Assembly (NCBI GenBank): GCA_023459275.1
Contig: JAEWVC010000057.1
Location: forward strand, 22,859-86,858
Direction: 5' to 3'
From: Bacillota bacterium
GTDB lineage: Bacteria > Bacillota > Clostridia > Christensenellales > Aristaeellaceae
DNA: 64,000 nucleotides
Position 1 is the first letter of the stretch, and each line of letters begins with the position of its first letter. The position numbers and the translations under genes were made by a program. Positions 26,717 to 35,592 of the stretch are shown piece by piece. The notes beneath the pieces are model-generated. The model did no database searches, had not been told where the DNA came from, and was given only the letters and a program-made list of their open reading frames with translations.

Positions 26717-27742
26717 CTATAGGGCAGGGTCCACCGCTATCACCGATTCCCGCTCCACCAGGGATACATCCAAAATCATGGATTCCGCGGGGGCGTTGGG
26801 CGATTTCAGCCGTCTGAACAGAATATCCACGGTAAGCTCCGCTTTTTGATCCAGGTCCTGGGCAATGGTGGTAAGCTGCGGCGTGATCTGCGTGCTGATG
26901 GCCATGTTGTCAAAGCCGATGACGGAGATATCGCCGGGGACACGTACCTTCATGGCGCGCATGCCCTGGATCAAATAGGACGCGATCTGATCGCTGGTCA
27001 CAAAGGCGGCCGTCACCTCATCCTTGAGCGCCGCCAGCGCTTTTCCGGCTTCTATGATCGCTTCCGGCTGCACATCGGACTGGAGCATGAACTGATGCTC
27101 CTTTTTCAGCGTCAGCCCATGTTCCGAAAGCACCGACAGAAACCCGGCAAGGCGGTGCTGCACCACGCCGTTTTTCAGGTTGGGCGGGCCCACAAAGGCC
27201 AGGCGCCGGTGGCCGCGGGCAATCAGATGCCTCGCGGCCAATTGCCCGCCCTTGAAGTCGTCAATGCCCACGTTGGACAGCCTGCGCAGATCGCTGAAGC
27301 TGTCGATGAACACCATGGGGATGTCGTTGACCGCGTGTATCTTTTCGATCTCATCATCAAACATCCCAAGGAAGATGGCGCCCTCCACGTTCCAGGTGCG
27401 CAGGCTTTGGGAAATGTCTTCCTGTGTCCTGACCATGTTCACCATGGTATAATACCCAAGCCGCTGTATCCTTTGGATGATGGTGCCCACCAGCGCCGCG
27501 TTGTGGGGGCTTTTCAGGGAGTTTTCCTCCTCCCCTCCCCGCAGGATGATGGCAATGATGTGGGAGGAGCTTTTCGCCAGGCTGCGGGCGGAGGAGTTGG
27601 GGATATACTTCCGCTTCTCAATGATCTCAAGGATCCGCTGCGCGTTTTCCTTGGATACCCTGGACAGATTGCCGTTCACCACATTGGACACGGTCATCTT
27701 GCTGACGCCGGCTTCCTTGGCGATATCCTGGAGTGTTACCAT
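26717..27742 (-). CDS. LacI-family transcriptional regulator
   Basis: A 341-residue LacI/GalR repressor. The N-terminal HTH (VTLQDIAKEAGVSKMTVSNVVNG) and hinge helix (NSSARSLAKSSSH) are followed by a periplasmic-binding-protein-like sugar domain with the VIGFDNMAIS signature. The start at 27742 is the canonical LacI N-terminus; an upstream in-frame extension to 27805 crosses the promoter and operator. It is divergent from the GH13/GH31 transporter operon and very likely controls it. Candidate operators lie in the shared intergenic region. Confidence 0.93.
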   Translation of the reverse strand: MVTLQDIAKEAGVSKMTVSNVVNGNLSRVSKENAQRILEIIEKRKYIPNSSARSLAKSSSHIIAIILRGGEEENSLKSPHNAALVGTIIQRIQRLGYYTMVNMVRTQEDISQSLRTWNVEGAIFLGMFDDEIEKIHAVNDIPMVFIDSFSDLRRLSNVGIDDFKGGQLAARHLIARGHRRLAFVGPPNLKNGVVQHRLAGFLSVLSEHGLTLKKEHQFMLQSDVQPEAIIEAGKALAALKDEVTAAFVTSDQIASYLIQGMRAMKVRVPGDISVIGFDNMAISTQITPQLTTIAQDLDQKAELTVDILFRRLKSPNAPAESMILDVSLVERESVIAVDPAL

Positions 27743-27759
27743 CCTGCTTCCCCCGTCCC

Positions 27760-27775
27760 GGTTTATGCGTAAACC
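27760..27775. promoter_or_regulatory. Candidate LacI-family operator (autoregulatory)
   Basis: GGTTTATGCGTAAACC is symmetric in seven of eight base pairs, typical in size and symmetry of LacI-family sites. It lies directly downstream of the lacI -10 box (27777-27782) and 17 bp upstream of the lacI start codon, where binding would block its own transcription. Confidence 0.55.
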
Positions 27776-27776
27776 T

Positions 27777-27805
27777 ATCATACAGGATTTCTCCGCCCGT
27801 TTCAA
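27777..27805 (-). promoter_or_regulatory. Promoter of the lacI-type gene
   Basis: On the minus strand TTGAAA (27805-27800), 17 bp, TATGAT (27782-27777). The palindrome at 27760-27775 abuts the -10 side, and GTTTATCGGTATA (27808-27820) abuts the -35 side. Confidence 0.7.
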
Positions 27806-27925
27806 GGGTTTATCGGTATATGTTTTGTTTTTCGGAACAAAAGCAGGATTTATTCAAAATATGCACATTAATTAAATATAAAAATTGTCTTTAATGATGA
27901 ATGTTTCGGAAATCACAGTATGGTC

Positions 27926-27953
27926 TTGACACAAACCAGGCATATGCTATAAT
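27926..27953 (+). promoter_or_regulatory. Promoter of the MalE-like/GH13/GH31 operon
   Basis: TTGACA (27926-27931), 16 bp, TATAAT (27948-27953) is a full-consensus sigma-A promoter. Right at the expected transcript start is GTTTAGCGGTATACCTAAA (27961-27979), whose first 13 bases match GTTTATCGGTATA at 27808-27820 with one difference. These look like a paired repressor site. Confidence 0.8.
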
Positions 27954-28017
27954 GATTTTAGTTTAGCGGTATACCTAAAGAAGGGGCCGCACAACCGAAT
28001 ATGGACAGGAGGGCATT

Positions 28018-29367
28018 ATGAACGGTTTGAAAAAAGCTCTGGCCTTGACCCTGGCGCTGGTGCTGGCAGCATCCCTGGCGGTTTTCGCCTCCGCGGAAGC
28101 CCAGCCCGCATCCGGACCTGTGATCACCTATGATCCCAGCCTGCCGGTGAACAACGGCGATCCCATTGAGGTGGAATTCTGGTACTGGACGGGCTCCGCC
28201 AACCTGTTCCAATCCCTGGCGGACAAGTACACGGCCATCCACCCCAACGTAACGGTGAAGCTGGTGGAAAATCCCTGGTCGGATTACTGGACCAAGCTGC
28301 CGCTTGCGCTGCAGGGGGATTCGGGCCCGGCCATCTTCAACGTGCACAACAGCTACCACGAGAACCTCATCGGCTACATGGCCCCCTATGACATCTCCGC
28401 GGAAGACCTGGACAAGGAATTTGTCGGCGTCTCCGCCCACGTCATCGGCGGGAAGGTGTACTACATCGACTATTCCATGATGACGGCCTCCATCTACTAC
28501 AACACCGACATGTGGGCAGCCGCGGGCCTTACGGAAAAGGACATCCCCAAGACCTGGGAACAGTTCCGCGAAGTGGCCAAAAAGCTTACCATCCGCGAGG
28601 GGGACACCCTTGTGCAGGCGGGCTTCAACTATAACGGCGGCCTGCAGGGCAAGGTGGTGGGCATCGGCTACCAGTACGGGGAGAACCTGTTCAAGGCCGA
28701 CAACACCGCGAACCTTGACAACGAGGCCATGCGCACGGCCATCCAGATGTTTGTGGATATGTACAAAGTGGACGGCGTATGCAACAATGATTTCGGCAAC
28801 GACTCCGGCGAGACCTTCGGCCAGGGCAAAACGGCCATGATCGCCGACTGGGGCTTTATGCGCGGCGTATTCCAGCAAAATTACCCCGATCTGCATTACG
28901 GCGTGTTTGAACTGCCCACGCCCACCGAGGATACGCCCTACGCCTACTTCCGCTACAACGGCGAATCCACCTTCGGCGTGAACAAGAACGCGCCGGCCAG
29001 CCAGCAGGCCGTTGCCCAGGACATCATCCGCTACTTCCTGGCCAACGATGAAATTGAAAAGGAATTCTGCCTGCAGATGGCCACCTTCCCGGCCAAAAAG
29101 AGCCTTGCCAAGGACGCGGACCTGATGGCCATCCCCAGCATCGCGGTGCTGGGCGACCACATCGACCGCTACATCTGGCCCGGCCCCATGCCCGGCCTGT
29201 ATGAGGACAATGTGAAGATCATGCTTCAGGACATCCTCTACAACGGCGTGGATGTGGGAGAGGCGCTGAAAAAGGCGGAGGCCACCATCAACGAGGAGCT
29301 TGCCAACACAGGCTTTGTCTCCCTGGAGCCCCTGTACAAATACGCCGCCGAAGCGGCCCAGAGGTAA
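28018..29367 (+). CDS. Extracellular solute-binding protein (MalE/UgpB-like)
   Basis: A 449-residue secreted family-1 SBP. The signal peptide MNGLKKALALTLALVLAASLAVFASAEA ends in an AxA site without a lipobox cysteine. The mature part has the EFWYWTGS opening, a YNTDMWAAAGLTEKDIPKTWEQF segment typical of sugar SBPs, and a C-terminal GEALKKAEATINEEL helix. Downstream GH13 and GH31 enzymes indicate an alpha-glucoside or related malto/isomalto-oligosaccharide. ACAGGAGG precedes the ATG. The divergent LacI protein is its likely regulator. Confidence 0.9.
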   Translation: MNGLKKALALTLALVLAASLAVFASAEAQPASGPVITYDPSLPVNNGDPIEVEFWYWTGSANLFQSLADKYTAIHPNVTVKLVENPWSDYWTKLPLALQGDSGPAIFNVHNSYHENLIGYMAPYDISAEDLDKEFVGVSAHVIGGKVYYIDYSMMTASIYYNTDMWAAAGLTEKDIPKTWEQFREVAKKLTIREGDTLVQAGFNYNGGLQGKVVGIGYQYGENLFKADNTANLDNEAMRTAIQMFVDMYKVDGVCNNDFGNDSGETFGQGKTAMIADWGFMRGVFQQNYPDLHYGVFELPTPTEDTPYAYFRYNGESTFGVNKNAPASQQAVAQDIIRYFLANDEIEKEFCLQMATFPAKKSLAKDADLMAIPSIAVLGDHIDRYIWPGPMPGLYEDNVKIMLQDILYNGVDVGEALKKAEATINEELANTGFVSLEPLYKYAAEAAQR

Positions 29368-29396
29368 TATACAGATCTCAAGGTACAATATATAAT

Positions 29397-29429
29397 GCCG
29401 GTGGGCGGGTAGATTGCCTGCCCGCCGGC
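29397..29429 (+). terminator. Intercistronic stem-loop between SBP and permease
   Basis: GCCGGTGGGCGGG (29397-29409) pairs with CCTGCCCGCCGGC (29417-29429), including two G-T pairs. It lies 29 bp after the SBP stop with no long T-run. It is analogous in place to the hairpin at 20087-20118. Confidence 0.55.
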
Positions 29430-29456
29430 CTGTTGTTTCAAGGGGGAGGCAAGCGT

Positions 29457-30359
29457 ATGGCGGGAAGGCGCGCGGGGCTGCGCTCAAGAAGTGAAATCGT
29501 ACTCCGGAACACCGTGGCATTTTCGCTGGCGGCGTTTTTCCTGCTGTTCTTTTTTGTGCCCATCGGAATGGCGCTCATGGGCAGCTTCCACCAATGGAAC
29601 CCCCTGAAAATGCAATACCGCTTCACGGGGCTCAAGAACTGGAACACCATGTTTGCCAGCGAGCTTTTCTGGCGGTCCATGGCCAACACCTTCGGCTTTT
29701 CCTTTTTTGCGGTGCTGCTGCGGGTTCTGCTGGGGCTGGCCCTCTCCAGCGCGCTGTACTCCCGCCTGATCCGCCGAAAATCCTTTTTCCGCATGCTCTA
29801 CTACCTGCCCACCATTACCCCCATGGTGGCCGTGGCGTTTGTGTGGAAATTCATGTACGATCCGCAGATGGGCCTGATCAACCAGGCGCTGGGCACCAGG
29901 ATCAACTGGCTTTTCAGCGCGCAGTACGCTTTTCCGGCCATTCTGCTGTTAACCGTCTGGAAGGACTACGGCTACGCGGTGGTGATCCTGCTGGGCGCCA
30001 TGTACGCGCTGCCCAAGGATTGCTACGAGGCGGCGCAGATCGACGGGGCCAACGCCTGGCAGGCTTTTATGCGCCTTACGCTCCCCCTGCTCAAACCCAC
30101 CATCCTGTTTGTGTTCATCACCTCGGTGATCGCCTACCTGCAGACCTACATTCCCGTAATGGTGCTGACCCAGGGCGGGCCGGGCACCAGGACCTACCTG
30201 GCCTCCTACATCATTTACGACCAGGCGTTTGTGAAGTACAACTTTGGCTATGCCTCCGCCATCTCCTTCGTGCTCTTTCTTTTCATCGCGCTGCTGACAG
30301 GGCTGTCCTTCCGGCTGTCCGGAACGATGGCAAGGGGCGGGGAGGCGGACAGGCCATGA
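29457..30359 (+). CDS. Sugar ABC transporter permease (MalF/UgpA-like)
   Basis: A 300-residue permease with about six membrane helices from residue 22 onward. The EAA coupling loop is EAAQIDGANAWQAFMRLTLPLLKPT. GGGGGAGG lies 8 nt before the ATG at 29457; an upstream in-frame start at 29433 lacks a ribosome site. It overlaps the next permease by 4 bp (ATGA), showing tight coupling. With 28018 and 30356 it forms an alpha-glucoside-type importer; no ATPase gene is present. Confidence 0.9.
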   Translation: MAGRRAGLRSRSEIVLRNTVAFSLAAFFLLFFFVPIGMALMGSFHQWNPLKMQYRFTGLKNWNTMFASELFWRSMANTFGFSFFAVLLRVLLGLALSSALYSRLIRRKSFFRMLYYLPTITPMVAVAFVWKFMYDPQMGLINQALGTRINWLFSAQYAFPAILLLTVWKDYGYAVVILLGAMYALPKDCYEAAQIDGANAWQAFMRLTLPLLKPTILFVFITSVIAYLQTYIPVMVLTQGGPGTRTYLASYIIYDQAFVKYNFGYASAISFVLFLFIALLTGLSFRLSGTMARGGEADRP

Positions 30360-31177
30360 AAAGAAAAGCGCCTTCCGTGATTTTGAACCTTGTGCTGCTG
30401 CTGTGCGGCTTTTTGACCGTCGCCCCGTTTTTGTGGATGCTTTCTTCCTCCTTCAAGACCAACGCGGAAATCAGCGCCCTTGCCCAAAGCTTTCTGCCCA
30501 AGGGCTTCACGGTCCAGAATTACGCGGATGTGTTCCAGCGGTTCAAGTTCCTCCGGTTCTTTTTCAACAGCCTGTTTTATGCCCTGGCCCTCACGGTGAT
30601 CACCTGCTACACCAGCGCCATCGCGGGGTTTGTGCTGGGCAAGTACCGTTTTCGCGGCAGGGACGCCCTGTTCGCCGGGATTTTGATGACCATGATGGTC
30701 CCCGGCGCGGTGACCATCATCCCCAGGTACAGCATCCTCCAATTCTTTGGCCTTATCGATACCTATGCCGCGCTGCTGATCCCGGCCGTGTTCACCTCCT
30801 TCGGCATTTTCCTGATGCGCCAGTCCGCGCTCACCGTGCCGGATGAAATGCTGGAGGCCGCGCGCATAGACGGGGGCAATGAGTTTTACATCTTCCACCG
30901 CATCGTTTTGCCCATGTTGCGCAACACCGTGGTGAGCATTGCCATCTTCCAGTTCCTTTGGGCCTGGGAGGATTACCTCTGGCCGTATCTGATGATCCGT
31001 TCGGAGGAGAAGCAGGTGCTATCCGTGGCGCTGAACCTGTTCAACGGCCAGCATTCCACCGACTATGCCGGGCTGTTCGCCGCCGCCAGCATCGCCATCA
31101 TGCCGGTGATCGTGTTCTACCTGATCTTTCAAAAGCGGTTCATTGAGGGCATATCGTCTTCGGCCATCAAGGGCTGA
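30356..31177 (+). CDS. Sugar ABC transporter permease (MalG-like)
   Basis: A 273-residue permease. It shows an N-terminal helix (ILNLVLLLCGFLTVAPFLWMLSSSFKT), the EAARIDGGNEFYIFHRIVLPMLRNT coupling loop and a C-terminal FIEGISSSAIKG, all typical of MalG/LacG-type subunits. The start overlaps the upstream permease stop by 4 bp with GGGGAGG upstream. The gene ends 30 bp before GH13, indicating one operon. Confidence 0.9.
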   Translation: MKRKAPSVILNLVLLLCGFLTVAPFLWMLSSSFKTNAEISALAQSFLPKGFTVQNYADVFQRFKFLRFFFNSLFYALALTVITCYTSAIAGFVLGKYRFRGRDALFAGILMTMMVPGAVTIIPRYSILQFFGLIDTYAALLIPAVFTSFGIFLMRQSALTVPDEMLEAARIDGGNEFYIFHRIVLPMLRNTVVSIAIFQFLWAWEDYLWPYLMIRSEEKQVLSVALNLFNGQHSTDYAGLFAAASIAIMPVIVFYLIFQKRFIEGISSSAIKG

Positions 31178-31207
31178 AGCCGTATTTGCAATAAAGGAGC
31201 GTGCCAT

Positions 31208-32518
31208 ATGGCCAGGGATACGGACAAACGTCTTCGCGGCATGGTGATGTATTCTATTTACGTCCGCAATTACAGCGGGGAAGGCACCTTCAAGGCCGTC
31301 CAGCGGGACCTTGACCGCATACGGGGCCTGGGCGTTGATATCATCTGGCTGCTGCCCATCCACCCCATCGGCCAAAAGGCCCGCAAAGGGCTGCTGGGCA
31401 GCCCCTATGCCATTGAAAACTACCGGAAAATCAACCCCGAGCTGGGCACGCTGGCGGATTTCAAAGAACTGGTGGACGCCATCCATCTGCGGGGCATGAA
31501 ATGCATCATCGACGTGGTGTACAACCACACTTCCCCGGATTCCTGGCTCAGCAGGCGCCATCCCGAGTGGTTTTACAAAAAAGCGGACGGCTCCTTCGGG
31601 AACAGGATCGGGGAATGGAGCGACATCATCGACCTGGACTACAATCAGCGGGGGCTGTGGGACTACCAGATCGGGACCCTGAAAATGTGGGCCGGGATCG
31701 TGGACGGCTTCCGCTGCGATGTGGCGCCGCTGATCCCGCTGGAGTTCTGGCTTCGGGCGCGGCGGGAGGTTGAAAAAATCCGGCCCGGCTGCCTGTGGCT
31801 GGCCGAATCGGTGGAGCCGCCCTTCATCCTTGACAACCGGGCCCGGGGCATGGTGAGCCTTTCGGATTCGGAGGTCTTTGAGGCCTTTGACGTCTGCTAC
31901 GACTATGACATCTTCTCGGATTTCCGGGGCTTTTTGGCGGGGAAAAACACCCTTTCGCAGTACGCGGACAAGGTAAACATGCAGGAATACATCTATCCCG
32001 ACAACTATGTAAAGCTCCGCTACCTGGAAAACCACGACCAGGCCAGGGCCAAGGCCATCCTTGCAGGGGAGCGGGCGCTTTTGAACATGACGGCGTTCAT
32101 CTATTTCCAGAAGGGCATGACGCTGCTCTATGCCGGGCAGGAGACCTGCAACGAAAGAAGGCCGGACCTGTTTGACCGCGACCCCGTTTCCTGGGACACG
32201 GGCCGCGGTCTTTCGGGGCTGATGGCCAGGCTGTCCGCCCTGAAAAAGGACCCGATCTTTGCGGACAGCCGCTATCATGTCCAAGCGGTGGGAGAGGAGC
32301 TTTTGCTGGCCTCCCACACCCATCAAGGGCGGCGGATGGCGGGCGTGTTCAGCCTGAAAGGCGCGGAGGCCAAGGTCCCCGTGGATGTGAAGGACGGGCA
32401 ATATATCAACCTGATCGACGGATCGGGATTCCGCGTGGAAAACGCTGTCCTTCCCTTTGCGGGCCTGCCCCTTATTTTTGAAGCGGAAGGGGACAACCGG
32501 CATGGCAGCCGCCTTTGA
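31208..32518 (+). CDS. GH13 alpha-amylase-family glycosidase
   Basis: A compact 436-residue GH13 enzyme without signal peptide. The four conserved regions are DVVYNH, GFRCDVA with the nucleophile Asp171, WLAESV with the acid/base Glu200, and ENHD with the transition-state Asp277. A short C-terminal beta domain follows. It should hydrolyse or rearrange alpha-glucosidic oligosaccharides brought in by the preceding transporter; the exact linkage is not predictable. AAAGGAG precedes the ATG. The stop overlaps the GH31 gene by 17 bp. Confidence 0.92.
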   Translation: MARDTDKRLRGMVMYSIYVRNYSGEGTFKAVQRDLDRIRGLGVDIIWLLPIHPIGQKARKGLLGSPYAIENYRKINPELGTLADFKELVDAIHLRGMKCIIDVVYNHTSPDSWLSRRHPEWFYKKADGSFGNRIGEWSDIIDLDYNQRGLWDYQIGTLKMWAGIVDGFRCDVAPLIPLEFWLRARREVEKIRPGCLWLAESVEPPFILDNRARGMVSLSDSEVFEAFDVCYDYDIFSDFRGFLAGKNTLSQYADKVNMQEYIYPDNYVKLRYLENHDQARAKAILAGERALLNMTAFIYFQKGMTLLYAGQETCNERRPDLFDRDPVSWDTGRGLSGLMARLSALKKDPIFADSRYHVQAVGEELLLASHTHQGRRMAGVFSLKGAEAKVPVDVKDGQYINLIDGSGFRVENAVLPFAGLPLIFEAEGDNRHGSRL

Positions 32519-34904
32519 TGCCTTTCCAAAAGGCAAATGCGCGGGAGAAAGCGTGGTGGCGGGCGGCGCGTACCGCTTTTGCGTGCTGACCCCGCAATTG
32601 ATCCGCATGGAATATGACAGGGACGGCCTTTTTGAGGACAGGCCCACCCAAACCGTGGTCCGCCGGGATTTTCCCGCGCCAGCTTTTTCGGCCGCGGAAA
32701 CGGCGGACGGCCTGGAAATCCACACGGAGTTCCTGTCGCTGTATTATGACAAAAAGGAATTTTCCGCGCACGGCCTCAGCATATCGGTGCTAAGTGAAAG
32801 CCGGGGCATCCACAGCACCTGGCGGTTTTCCACGGAGCCGCAAACCCTTGGGGGAACGGCCAGGACTCTGGACAACGCCGACGGCGCGGTGCCCCTTGGC
32901 CCGGGGCTTCTGTCCCGCATGGACGGATACGCGCTGCTGGACGACTCCGCCTCCCTTGCCCTTACGGAGGATGGCTGGGTGGCGCCCCGGAAAAAGGGCG
33001 CCGCCGACCTGTACTTTTTCGGATACGGCTTTGATTACGGCCTGTGCCTCCGGGATTTTTTCCATCTGTGCGGGCAAACGCCGCTGCTGCCCCGCTACGC
33101 GCTGGGCAACTGGTGGAGCCGGTATTACCGCTACAGCGACAAGGCATATATCGCACTGATGGACCGCTTTCAGGAAGAAAAAATCCCTTTTTCCGTGGCT
33201 GTGCTGGACATGGACTGGCACATTACCCGGGTGCCCGCCAAATACGGCAAGGGCTGGACGGGGTACACCTGGAACCGGGAGCTGTTCCCGGACCCCAAGG
33301 CCTTCCTTAAAAAGCTGCACAGCCTTAAATTGAAGGTTACGCTCAACCTGCACCCCGCGGACGGCGTGTACCCCCACGAGGAAATGTATGAACAAATGGC
33401 CCTGGCCCTTCACAAAGACCCGGCCAAGGGGCTGCCCCTTCGCCTGGATGTAAGCAGCCGGGCGTTCATGGCCGCGTATTTCACCTACCTTCACCACCCC
33501 CGGGAAGAGGAGGGGGTGGACTTCTGGTGGATCGACTGGCAGCAGGGCGGCGTTTCCCGCATGGAGGGGCTTGATCCCCTGTGGATGCTCAATTACCTTC
33601 ATGCCCTGGACAGCGGGAAAGGCGGCAGGCGGGCGCTGATTTTCTCGCGCTATGCCGGGCCCGGCAGCCACAGGTATCCGGCGGGCTTTTCCGGCGACAG
33701 CGTCATCAGCTGGGCGTCCCTTGCTTTCCAGCCCTATTTCACGGCCACCGCCGCCAACATCGGGTACGGCTGGTGGAGCCATGACATCGGCGGCCACCTG
33801 GGCGGCGCCAAGGACGATGAGCTGGCGGTGCGCTGGCTTCAGTTCGGCGTGTTTTCCCCCATCATGCGGCTGCACAGCACTTCCAACCTGTTCGGAGGAA
33901 AGGAGCCCTGGAACTATGGCGAGGAAGCCCGCGCCGTCATGGTAGGGTTCCTGCGGCTGCGGCACCGGCTTCTTCCCTACCTGTATACCATGAACTGGCG
34001 CTGCCACCGCTTTCAGGAGCAGCTCGTTCGGCCCATGTACCACCTGTATCCCAGGCAGGATGCGGCCTATGAAGTCAAAAACCAGTACCTGTTCGGCAGC
34101 GAACTTATGGTGTGCCCCGTCACCGTGCCCATGGACCGGCAGCTTATGCGGGGCAAAGCCGCCGCCTGGCTGCCGGAAGGCACGTATATCGATCTGCTGA
34201 ACGGGCTCATCTACCGCGGCGGGCGCAAAATGGATCTATACCGGCCGCTGAATCAGATTCCGGTGCTGGCAAAAGCCGGGGCCATCGTGCCCATGGCAGG
34301 GGAGGAAGAAAGCACGGCAAACGGCGCTGCGCTGCCCAAATCCATCACCTGGATGGTCTTTGGGGGCGCGGACGGCCATTTTGAACTGTATGAGGACGAC
34401 GGGGAAACGGTGGCTTACCAAAATGGCGCATACATCCTCACGTCCGTGGACTTTTTGTGGCATGAAAAGGGAAAAACATGCCTGCGCATAAAGGCGGCCG
34501 GACCGGAGGGTATTATCCCGGCAGAGCGGCGGCATACGCTCCGCTTTGCGGGTGTTTTGGATGCCGGGGCCGTTTCGGTCAGGACGGAGCCGGAAAGCGG
34601 GCCGGTGACTTTCCAGAAGCGGTACGACGCCCACATGCACGCGGTGGATGTGGCGCTTCCCGCGCTCCCCGCTTTTGATGCGGTCACCGTTACCTTTGAG
34701 CAGGCGCTTGTCCCGGCCTCCAACGATGCTGTGGAGCGAATTGCCACTTACCTGGGTGAAGCGCAGATAGGATATGATCTGAAGGAAACCATTTACCGGG
34801 CGGTCTCCTACGCAAACGGCGAGGCGCGCGTGCTTGCGGAGCTGCTTGCTCTTCATCTGCCCCCGGACCTTATGGGGATATTGTCTGAAATGATCCTGGC
34901 ATAA
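32502..34904 (+). CDS. GH31 alpha-glucosidase-family enzyme
   Basis: An 800-residue cytoplasmic GH31 protein: N-terminal beta-sandwich, (beta/alpha)8 barrel starting near WWSRYYRYSD, and C-terminal beta domains. The nucleophile is Asp345 in WWIDWQ and the acid/base Asp399 in FSGDSV; the GWWSHDIGGHLG segment is also typical. About 60 residues after the last beta domain (from about 740) form an extra helical tail. The ATG at 32502 is chosen from GGAAGGGG upstream and overlaps GH13 by 17 bp. Likely activity is exo-alpha-glucosidase; alpha-xylosidase is an alternative. Confidence 0.9.
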   Translation: MAAAFDAFPKGKCAGESVVAGGAYRFCVLTPQLIRMEYDRDGLFEDRPTQTVVRRDFPAPAFSAAETADGLEIHTEFLSLYYDKKEFSAHGLSISVLSESRGIHSTWRFSTEPQTLGGTARTLDNADGAVPLGPGLLSRMDGYALLDDSASLALTEDGWVAPRKKGAADLYFFGYGFDYGLCLRDFFHLCGQTPLLPRYALGNWWSRYYRYSDKAYIALMDRFQEEKIPFSVAVLDMDWHITRVPAKYGKGWTGYTWNRELFPDPKAFLKKLHSLKLKVTLNLHPADGVYPHEEMYEQMALALHKDPAKGLPLRLDVSSRAFMAAYFTYLHHPREEEGVDFWWIDWQQGGVSRMEGLDPLWMLNYLHALDSGKGGRRALIFSRYAGPGSHRYPAGFSGDSVISWASLAFQPYFTATAANIGYGWWSHDIGGHLGGAKDDELAVRWLQFGVFSPIMRLHSTSNLFGGKEPWNYGEEARAVMVGFLRLRHRLLPYLYTMNWRCHRFQEQLVRPMYHLYPRQDAAYEVKNQYLFGSELMVCPVTVPMDRQLMRGKAAAWLPEGTYIDLLNGLIYRGGRKMDLYRPLNQIPVLAKAGAIVPMAGEEESTANGAALPKSITWMVFGGADGHFELYEDDGETVAYQNGAYILTSVDFLWHEKGKTCLRIKAAGPEGIIPAERRHTLRFAGVLDAGAVSVRTEPESGPVTFQKRYDAHMHAVDVALPALPAFDAVTVTFEQALVPASNDAVERIATYLGEAQIGYDLKETIYRAVSYANGEARVLAELLALHLPPDLMGILSEMILA

Positions 34905-35079
34905 GCCTTATCCGGCGTTCCGGCATCAGCCCGGGATTGCCTCCCCCCACGGCCAGGGATCAGATGCTGACCCGGTCCACCTGCCGGGGAAATTCCCAGG
35001 GGAACTGCTATGTGGTGCATGCGGTGCTCACGAAAAAAGAATAGATTTCCCTCTTGCCCCTTCCTTCTATGCGCCAAAG

Positions 35080-35130
35080 AGAAACAGGCCGTTGAATGCC
35101 TTGCATACCAAGATTCAACGGCCTGTTTCT
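35080..35130. terminator. Long perfect hairpin, probable bidirectional terminator
   Basis: AGAAACAGGCCGTTGAAT (35080-35097) and its exact complement (35113-35130) form an 18-bp stem around a 15-nt loop. It sits between the GH31 gene and the convergent small secreted gene. TTTCTTTAT follows on the plus side. The rest of 34905-35163 shows no supported gene. Confidence 0.7.
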
Positions 35131-35163
35131 TTATCTGGCGATCATTAAGAAAGGCGGAAAGGC

Positions 35164-35592
35164 TTATGGGGCAGTAAATTTTACCGTTATTTCGGCGACA
35201 TTGGTAACAGGGTTGTCATATGAACTGCGCACGAAGAAATTGATATAGTATTCGTGCCCGGAGGACAGCGCCGTGCCCGGGGCCTTGTATTTTATCATCT
35301 TGAGCCCCGGCTCCACCTGAAGATCGTCACTCCACACGTAACTGGTATCCGTGGCATCATAGACGCCGATCCAATAGCCCACAGGCGGCGCATCAAAGTG
35401 GTTTGCATTGTTCCACCCATAATGAAAATCCAGCTCACCAGGCGTCAGACTGGTTACGATGACATAGGCGCCCCCCGACGGCTGGACGATAGAAAGTGAA
35501 TTGCCGTTCTGTTCGCCTGGTGCGGCGCTTGCCGAAATTGCGAAACAGAGTACCAGTGCTAATGCCAGTGCCAACGATATGCCTTTTTTCAT
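35164..35592 (-). CDS. Small secreted protein of unknown function
   Basis: A 142-residue protein with a clear signal peptide (MKKGISLALALALVLCFAISASAA). The mature part is about 118 residues, rich in Tyr, Trp and beta-prone stretches, with SLTPGELDFHYGWNN and GYWIGVYDATDTSYVWSDDL segments. These resemble a single Ig/fibronectin-like or carbohydrate-binding beta sandwich, but no family is recognised. AAGGAG 8 nt upstream selects the ATG at 35592. It is monocistronic, convergent with GH31 and upstream of no obvious partner. It may be a surface or scavenging protein; function unknown. Confidence 0.75.
   Translation of the reverse strand: MKKGISLALALALVLCFAISASAAPGEQNGNSLSIVQPSGGAYVIVTSLTPGELDFHYGWNNANHFDAPPVGYWIGVYDATDTSYVWSDDLQVEPGLKMIKYKAPGTALSSGHEYYINFFVRSSYDNPVTNVAEITVKFTAP

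Noticed and set aside
34905..35043. Frame ending in CRGNSQGNCYVVHAVLTKKE as a possible gene remnant
   Set aside because: Too short to assign, no upstream continuation was found and nothing similar could be named.
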